Below are positions 57,901 through 64,000 of a DNA stretch of 64,000 bases, piece after piece (within the stretch, counting starts at the first letter, position 1; every line of letters begins with the position of its first letter). The notes beneath the pieces were generated by a model, which saw nothing but the letters and a program-made list of their open reading frames with translations, was not told the DNA's origin and did not search any database. The DNA lies in contig JANTQA010000023.1 in assembly GCA_027625915.1 (NCBI GenBank), forward strand, positions 3,658,001 through 3,722,000, written 5' to 3'. This DNA comes from Anaeramoeba flamelloides. Lineage: Eukaryota; Metamonada; Anaeramoebidae. The position numbers were made by a program, and so were the translations under genes.

Positions 57901-58863
57901 AATGAAAAAAGGCAAAAAAATTATTGTGAAAAGCATATTTTATCTCAGCATATGTCAAAATTTCTGGCGAGGAAGTTTATTGAAAAGGGCCCCCTGAGAT
58001 CTGTTGATGTGTTAACGGGATTTATGGTTGTTTTTAAAAATAGGAAAAGAAATAGGTACTGTTGTGTAGAGCCACTTATTGATTTACCAATCGTGCATTT
58101 TTCAAATAATATGAGGGAGAACATCGATAAGGAAAAGCAAACTTCTATATACGCATTTTGCCATTTTTCATATAACTTTACAGATAAAAAAATCGCGGTA
58201 ACAGGATTAAAAGGGCATTATAAATTAAAGATAGGTTATCTGTTAGTATCGCCTACCATTGATTCACAGGTCAGGGGCACATATGGTAAAACTGACAGAG
58301 GGATAAAGGGGATAAATAAATATTTTAAAAAACATTCATGTAGCTACCAATGCCGCGATTTGCATCTTGAAAAGCACCCATTGCAAAAAAAGTACACCAT
58401 AACAGGTACCTTTAACAAGGCCAAATATTTTCTTTTATTTTGTAATAACAATTATTGCAAACATTTTGAATTTATAGATCGGAAACAATATGATCAAGAT
58501 AAATTCAAACTTTGTCAAATGTGTATTTTGAAGAAAAAAGAAAGAGATTATAATAAACAAAAAGAGAAAAATAAAAGGAAGAGGGAAAGTAAGAATGGTG
58601 GGGGTAGAAATAGAGACAGAGACAAAAAAAAACTCAAAGAAAAAAGAGAGAGAGAGAGGAGAAGAAAAGAGAAAAGGAGGAAAAGGAGAAAGAGAAAAGA
58701 GAGAGAGAAAGAGAAACAGAGAGAGAGAGAGAGGAGAAGAAGAAAAAAAAAATTAAAATTAAAAAGGAGAAAAAAGGAGAAAGGGGAAAAGTACGAAAGG
58801 GGGAATAAGCATCGGCACGGTACTGGAAAAGATCGAAAAAAAAGAGCAAGGAAAAAAAAATAA
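54901..58863 (+). CDS. Lys/acid-rich repeat protein with a C-terminal alpha-kinase fold, predicted catalytically dead
   Basis: The first ATG is 54901, but 54901-54985 is T-rich and ends TTCTTAAG, so the true coding may enter at 54986 from an unseen exon. Residues 30-620 are Lys/Glu runs and Ser/Asp/Asn blocks, including three 122-residue repeats. Residues about 690-870 form a globular region I do not recognise (FVIPCLDEEMGVPVLNF, SRLEYIGMSSANDLDWGQN). Residues about 966-1163 match the alpha-kinase family (MHCK/eEF2K/TRPM7 type): GGVYKKGDHRVVYK, YVAKFW with the ATP-site Lys, VEPLI, AFCHFSY, GxxGKTDRGIKGI, and the zinc ligands AFCH and HSCSYQC. The DLQG motif is GLKG and the LTDP motif is LVSP, so the catalytic Asp, the metal-binding Gln and the second Asp are all absent. 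A Cys-pair segment (FCNNNYC, CQMC) and a long Arg/Lys tail follow. Likely a scaffold or regulator. Confidence 0.75.
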   Translation: MYYFSLICKSKTTISNVLFLKIFFLLFLRDSSASSNSDSNDSTDSSSNTKDENKGRKRKKKDKTKKVSTSPNSSENHKGTSSSESEKEGLNKKNRSTKKKDHKKRKKKERGKEKEKNKKKQSKNKNKEKEKEKEKEKEKKKSKKKNKEKEKEKEKEKEKIKREREKEKQKKNKKNKKKDKEKKKKNEQEFKNTKKKKKNKVSDSSNSNQTSSDDKKDDSSNDDGSDNSNNSKKSDNSDNSNDSNDSDQSDKSDESNSDDSNSESNSDDKKKTKKKKKHKNQSKQHKKKEDGKKKKEDSKKKKQKHKKKDKKKDPKKNKKKENISSSSNSNQTSSDDKKDDSSNDDGSDNSNNSNKSENSDNSNDSDKSDESDKSDESDSDDSNSESNSDDKKKTKKKKKHKNQSKQHKKKEDGKKKKEDSKKKKQKHKKKDKKKDPKKNKKKENISSSSNSNQTSSDDEKDDSSNDDGSDNSNNSKKSDNSDNSNDSDESDKSDKSDSDDSDDSNSDSNSESKKPKKKTKNENEKKNEKKKKRKKEKEKEKEKEKEKGKEKQKKNEKKRKKKKEKKKEKEKEKRKEKEKKKEKEKEREKKREREKEREKENEKKRKYYKKKIEIQEKQIKICFLIRITDLIFKNEILQQIRSTIQFYLKKNQKGNEKNKKVIEYYIQKKLKESKKDLKNNLIKKEAIEKQVSATFQKRLFSLVFVIPCLDEEMGVPVLNFTSDFETLESKVDEMLKLSEVKYNYGYEFHEKPSRLEYIGMSSANDLDWGQNRNILIQMSGSSPYEWKKRVTHRSKILTIFTKYYLRKKIIYYHWKTNNKFNTNLKFLMQKYKELSNQKVSVKCVKYQKQNFKVQLKEVISNSEFSNKCPDFAKDKPNDIHDYKRGGSDSDSGGDSIGDIGSDSDSDTYSDTDNNNSAENYEIPENVRSKTELGKVYVLNDIDFDQILDADDDLHVNLEFLETKKFTFQGGVYKKGDHRVVYKMVDEENREYVAKFWKNVTNEKRQKNYCEKHILSQHMSKFLARKFIEKGPLRSVDVLTGFMVVFKNRKRNRYCCVEPLIDLPIVHFSNNMRENIDKEKQTSIYAFCHFSYNFTDKKIAVTGLKGHYKLKIGYLLVSPTIDSQVRGTYGKTDRGIKGINKYFKKHSCSYQCRDLHLEKHPLQKKYTITGTFNKAKYFLLFCNNNYCKHFEFIDRKQYDQDKFKLCQMCILKKKERDYNKQKEKNKRKRESKNGGGRNRDRDKKKLKEKRERERRRKEKRRKRRKRKEREKEKQRERERRRRKKKLKLKRRKKEKGEKYERGNKHRHGTGKDRKKRARKKK
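55511..56450 (+). repeat. In-frame 366-bp tandem repeat, three units
   Basis: CTTCAAATTCAAATCAAAC recurs at 55511, 55877 and 56243, an exact 366-bp period (122 codons). Each unit has a Ser/Asp/Asn-rich half and, in the first two, a Lys-rich half; the third diverges after the acidic half. Units 1 and 2 are nearly identical, with small differences in the number of GATTCT-type hexamers. Confidence 0.85.
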
Positions 58864-60797
58864 GATCCATATTTTTAATTACAATAGCAAGAGTGAAATA
58901 TCCGAATAAGATAAATTATATTCTCCTTCAATTTCTTTTAATGAAAAATTTTTATAAATTTTTGGCTGGTTATTGATATAAAATTAATCATATTCTTATT
59001 CAAACTAATAAAAAATCAGTGAAGTTTCAATTAAAAATTTTTAAATGTAAAATAAATTTTTAAAATACAAAATTGTTACTTCTGAAATTTTTAATTACAA
59101 TTTATATGTTAATTAAATTAAATTATTTGATTTATTTTTTTTTTTCCTTTTCATTTATAATTAAAATAAAAATTTAAATTTTTTTTCTTTTCGTTTTTTA
59201 TTGTTATGTTTAAAGATATTTTTTTCATTAAATAAACTAAAAAAATATTCAAAAGGGTTTGACAAACTCAAATTCAATTTTTTGAAAAAAAAAACTTATT
59301 AAATAGATTCTCTGTGAAATACAAAAAGAGAAATACTCAATAATTGAAATATTAAAAATTGTTTATAATTTAGATCTAACCCAGAAAAAAAAAAGTAAAA
59401 AATTATAATTTCTAATTTTTATTTATACAATTTTTATATTTTAAATATTTTGTACGATTTGGAGGGTGATATTCAAAGAAAGGTCCAATTATTGTACAAC
59501 CAAAATGAATTCAGTAAATATTCTGGTAAGGTTATTATAATTTAAGCTATAAGGTTTTAATTTTGTTAAGGATCATTTTAAATCAAATTTTCTTTTTTGA
59601 TTTTAGAAACTGGTTTTTTCAATATCAAAGTATGTAATTACATCTCAATAACATATAATTTTCAATGTATTCTATCTTTGGGGTTGGTTGTACAATATAA
59701 AATAAGAAAATAATAAATCTTGATTAATTTTCCAAACAATTATATATATATATATGTATGTGGGGGGGGGGGTGAGAAAACACAAATAGTGGTTTTCCTG
59801 ATTCCAAAAATAAAATAACAAATCTTAAATATCATAGAAAAATTTTTTGATAACTTCTTAAATTATCTTGCTTTAATATCCAAAATATAAAAAAAAAAAA
59901 AAAAAAAAAAGAACTTTCCTAAATGATTTTTTAATTTATCTTTTCAGAAAATTCAAAAAAAAAATAACTTTCTAAATAAACATAAATCAAAAATATTTAA
60001 TTTTATAATAAATGAAGATCTACAAAACTTTTTCTTTTTAAAAAAATCGAAAAACTTGAAATAAAAAATACATTTTTTCAATCTTGTATCGGTTGTCTTA
60101 TTTAAACAGAAAATACTTGTAAACAATGAAAAACGCCAATTTTTTTCAATCTTCTAAGTTAAAAAAGATTTCAAAGTATTTTTATTTGTTTTTGTAAAAT
60201 GTAAATCAAAAGGAAAATGAATTTCCAACTTGATAACTTGTTTATTTTGATATCTTTGTGGGTAAATTCACTTCTTTGGGTGTTCTACTACTTCTAAATT
60301 AGAGAAAAAAAATTTAATTGAAAATGATAATCCTTGAATCTGTTGAAAAATGGAATATTTTAGTTTTGAAATTGAAATTATATTGAATTAGTATAAGAAG
60401 TTTTCTAGAGGTAACAAGTATAGTTTTTTTTATATTGATAAACTACTTTCTTTTACAAAAAAGTATTCATTTACAGTCAGTTTCACTTTTAAGGTACAAA
60501 CTTTCAACGAAATTTAAGGCACAAAAAAAATCTCAAATTAAAGCACAAAATTCAAATTCTAGTAAAAATAAATTGTAAAAAAAAAATTCCAAATTTTGTG
60601 CCTTAATTTGAGATTTTTTTGTGCCTTAAATTTCGTTGAAAGTTTGTGCCTTAAAAGTGAAACTGACTGTATCTGAAAAAAATATTAATATCATTCCTTT
60701 TTGAAAGTTTATGTTACAATATTGTATTTAAAATAATAAAAATCTTGAATCTTTAGAAATATAATGCCACGATAATTAATATAACATCAAGCCATTT

Positions 60798-60830
<33 letters not shown>

Positions 60831-63632
60831 AGTATTGAACGGAAAAAATACAAATAAGCTATTTTCTGAACAAAGGTGTAATTTATAAGGGATGTGCTGT
60901 ATATTATGTAAATGATTTTAATGGATATTAGATCAAGAAATTGTGTTTTGAAGAAGTCAAATTGAAATAAATTTATTTTTTTTCACATTTTTACTTCTTT
61001 TTTTTCTATCAACATTGAATTTTTTGGAATTTTTTTGTTAGACCGAAAGTCACAGTGTAAAACTATGTTATTTTAATGTTATTTAAACAAAAAAAAAATG
61101 ACTATCGTGGATCATATCTATTTCTTTGGGAATTTTCTTTAATCTTGAATCGAAATTAACTATTTTAAACGTTTCACTTGTTGATAAAGGATTTGATTTT
61201 ATTTAATATTTAAAAAATCAATTATTTTATTAGTTTTATTTCATATGAGTACCAACTATTCTTTGATGTTTATTATACTACTTATTTCTTATTTAATCTC
61301 TTTAAGGTCATTTATAAAAAATAATTGATATTTGAAAAAAAATGTTGGGTACTTTTAACTAAAATATAGTTTCATCGTCTTCTTTCATCATGTATCTTCA
61401 ATTAATATGTTGGTATATTCCTAAATTAAATTATTACTTTTAAATTATTTTCTCCTTCTTTTTTCTTTTACTCTTTAATTATTTTTTTTTTTTTTTTTTT
61501 TTGGTATATATTTATTTACGATGAAATAATTTGTCAACTTTAAGAGATATTAAAGTTTGAAATATATAAAATTCTATTGAAATTCTATTATTATTTCAAT
61601 GGGTTAAAAACTTTAGAAGATCTTTTTTCTATGGTAAAAAAAAAAGTTGTTCTTTTTTTAAAGGGATCTAAATTTAAAAATTATTTTTTTTTCTTAATAC
61701 AAGTAGAAAAAAATAGGGAGTTTACGGGGCTAAAAATTAAAAAATATTTATTTATTCCTTAGGTATATTAAGATATATATTTATCAATTCAATATCATGC
61801 TTAAAATAGCGATATAACTAAAAGGACCTGAAAGATAATATTTTAAGATAGTATAAGAAAGATACAAATTATGATATTCCAAATAATAGCCAGATTTACA
61901 TAAATGTTATTAATATCTAAATATCAAGATTAATATCTCAATATTAAAATAAAAATTAATGATGATATAATTTTTGATATATTTTAGGCTAATTCAGCTT
62001 CATTTTAAGATTGTAAAAGTTTTATTTATTTATTGAGAGAAAGGAACAATCAAAGAAATTTTACTAAATAAAAAAGAGAAGAAGAAAAATAATTATAATA
62101 TTAAAGTATTAAAAATTTTATTTCATTTACAGACCAAATTAAAAATTATAAAAGTCCTGAAATTGAATAATTTTTTTCTAAAAAAGAGATCTTGAAAAAA
62201 AAATTTTAAATTTAAAAAAAGTAAAAAAATTCTGAGTCAAATCATGCTCTCAGATTAAAGTTTTATTCTATTTTGGTTTTGATTTGTTTTTACTTGTAGA
62301 TCAACTCTTCAAATTTTTATAGTAACATCAGAACACAAGTATAAATTGAAAAAAATTGAATTTATAAATATTGGATCTCTGGACGAATTACTCATCGTTC
62401 CAAAATCAAAATATTCTGAAAAATTGATTTTTCAAGTTTAGAGCTCTATATCTCCTCTAGTTTAGAAGTTATTCTCAATTTTCGATTTTTTATCAAAAAA
62501 AATTTTTTTTTTGAAATTTTGAATTTTTCATTTTTAAAAAAGGTACATTTTAACACAAAAATAAATTTTTTTTGGTATTTTAAAGATCATCTTACTAGGG
62601 TAATTTTTGATTAAAAATGTGATTTTGGTGAAAAAAATAGAAAAAATACAGGTTATAAAAAATTTTTTTTTTGAAAATTTTTTTACTACTCTTTTGATTT
62701 TCCCATTTTTGATTTACTCAAATTTTATATTTATAATATATTTTAAACTACAATAGTTATAAATTATTTAATTTTGAAATTTTTTTTTAGATTAAAAAAA
62801 ATTTTTTTTTTATTTATTTTTCACTTTTATCAAAGTTAATTATAAAAATACATAAGTTACTGTGAATATTAGTTGATAAAATGAAATATAAAAATCTATT
62901 TGATATAGACAAAATTTTTTTTTCAAAAAATTTTTATTTTTATTTTGTTGTGAAGTTTTTAAATTTAAACTTTATGAGGTTTAGAGGTTTCGAAAATATT
63001 TAGTATTTAAAATGGGTGTTTTTGACTTTTTTCAAAATTAAAAATTTTAAAAAATGTATATAAAAAATTTTTTTCAAAATATTTTTATAAGTACTAAAAA
63101 TTGGTAACTTTGAAAAAAAATAGTTTTTTTTAAACATCTCAAAAAATGATTTTTATTTTTATTTTAACTGAAAAAACAATATTTAAAAAAAAATTGTTTT
63201 TTAATAGGAAAACTCTGGTAAATTTTCATTTTTTTTTAATTTATCATAAAAAAATTCACATTATCGATATTTTGAAAAAAAAAATTATTATACCTCATCT
63301 TATTTTATCTAAATATTCATTTTTCAAATTTTTGATAGTGTAATCACTAGAAAAATATTAAAAAAATGCTAAAAAATTTAAAACAAATTTTTACTAGAGT
63401 TTCCTATTAAAATGATTTTTTTCAAAAAAAAAATTTTTTTTATAACTTTTTTTCAATTCAATTTTAAATTTGTTAATTTTTTTACAATGAAAAAAAAAAA
63501 AAAATTTTTTAATCGTAAAAAACTTGAGTTTTTATTTTCAAAAAAAAAATATATATTAGAAAAATTACTCAATTAAAAATTCAATTTTATTATCTTCATA
63601 TTTTTTATAATTTTAAAATATCTAATAATTAC
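58864..63632. other. Gene-poor, extremely A/T-rich terminal stretch
   Basis: No gene supported; ORFs at 61577 and 63146 are composed of Lys, Phe, Ile and Leu codons only. Contains MITE copy 5, TA runs at 59744-59755 and 60800-60828, a G10 run near 59763, and 61900-62020 resembling 36290-36420. Confidence 0.5.
60474..60669. mobile_element. Palindromic MITE, copy 5
   Basis: 196 bp between TA at 60472-60473 and 60670-60671. Ends CAGTCAGTTTCAC/GTGAAACTGACTG. Same central orientation as copy 1. Confidence 0.85.
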
Positions 63633-63633
63633 T

Positions 63634-63708
63634 CATTAGCTCAGTGGTAGAACACCGAGATCTCAAAATTTGAAAAGTGTGTAGCCGGATTTCGATTCTT
63701 GATAAGAT
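63634..63708 (+). tRNA. tRNA-like sequence near the right end
   Basis: TAGCTCAGTGGTAGAAC is a good D-arm/A-box match, and CCGGATTTCGATTCTTG resembles a T arm with a correct TTTCGAT loop. ACAC/GTGT could be part of an anticodon stem around an over-long loop. The acceptor stem pairs poorly (about 4 of 7). Possibly a decayed or intron-bearing tRNA gene. Confidence 0.35.
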
Positions 63709-64000
63709 CAATTAAATTAATAGTTTTTTTTTATTTTTTTTTAAATTTTTTATATATAATTTGATCAATTAAAGTGTACATGTTTGCTACCTGAATTTAC
63801 CTTTAAATCTTTTCAAAAATTTTTTGTTCAAAAATTCAAATCCTCTTAAGGTACCAAAATTCGGATAAATGGTGGTAATTAAGTAGTTTTTTCTGTATGG
63901 GGAGTAGAAGGTTTTAAATTATAATTTATACAAATATCTACAATTAAAAAAAAACTTTAAAATTCATTTTAATCTATGGTGGTCACTATATAAACAATAT
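63709..64000. other. Right edge of the window
   Basis: A/T-rich, no feature recognised. Confidence 0.4.

Overview
The window is strongly A+T-rich eukaryotic DNA from a microbial eukaryote that uses the standard genetic code (TAA/TGA stops, CAA for Gln) and GT-AG introns. Lysine/glutamate/asparagine-rich proteins, an alpha-kinase-fold protein, a Tlg2/syntaxin-16 SNARE and Crypton- and LINE-type transposons fit an amoeboid or metamonad-like protist. An Anaeramoeba-like organism is my guess from composition only; I cannot name the species.

Genes, left to right: the 3' part of a RhoGAP/coiled-coil gene (731-3480, +); glucosidase II beta, the MRH/LDLa subunit of ER N-glycan trimming (19252-9862, -), two exons split by an intron of about 8 kb; cyclin H of the CDK-activating kinase (28208-27148, -); a complete three-exon syntaxin-16/Tlg2 Qa-SNARE (29543-36050, +); an unrecognised multi-exon gene (40866-41668, +); an F-box protein fused to an eight-helix TMEM185-type membrane domain (to 45872, +); and a 1320-codon lysine/acid-rich protein ending in an alpha-kinase fold without its catalytic residues (54901-58863, +). 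These are unrelated housekeeping or signalling genes; I see no operon-like cooperation.

The rest is a dense, nested repeat landscape: five copies of a near-palindromic 196-197 bp TA-flanked MITE; three element families (A, B, C) sharing TTAA-GGGA-like ends; a family (D) with TA-flanked inverted ends and a short conserved peptide; Tc1-like foldback elements; LINE fragments with a recurring 3' tail; a Crypton-type tyrosine recombinase next to an unusual long palindrome; and six arrays built from hairpin modules joined by a roughly 10-bp tandem spacer. Many lie inside introns and inside one another, which gives relative ages. The decamer-plus-hairpin arrays are the best candidate for something undescribed.

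The last 5 kb (58864-64000) is nearly featureless A/T-rich DNA with one MITE and one tRNA-like sequence. Exons were joined by reading splice signals and phase by eye; 5' ends of several genes are unresolved and are marked so.
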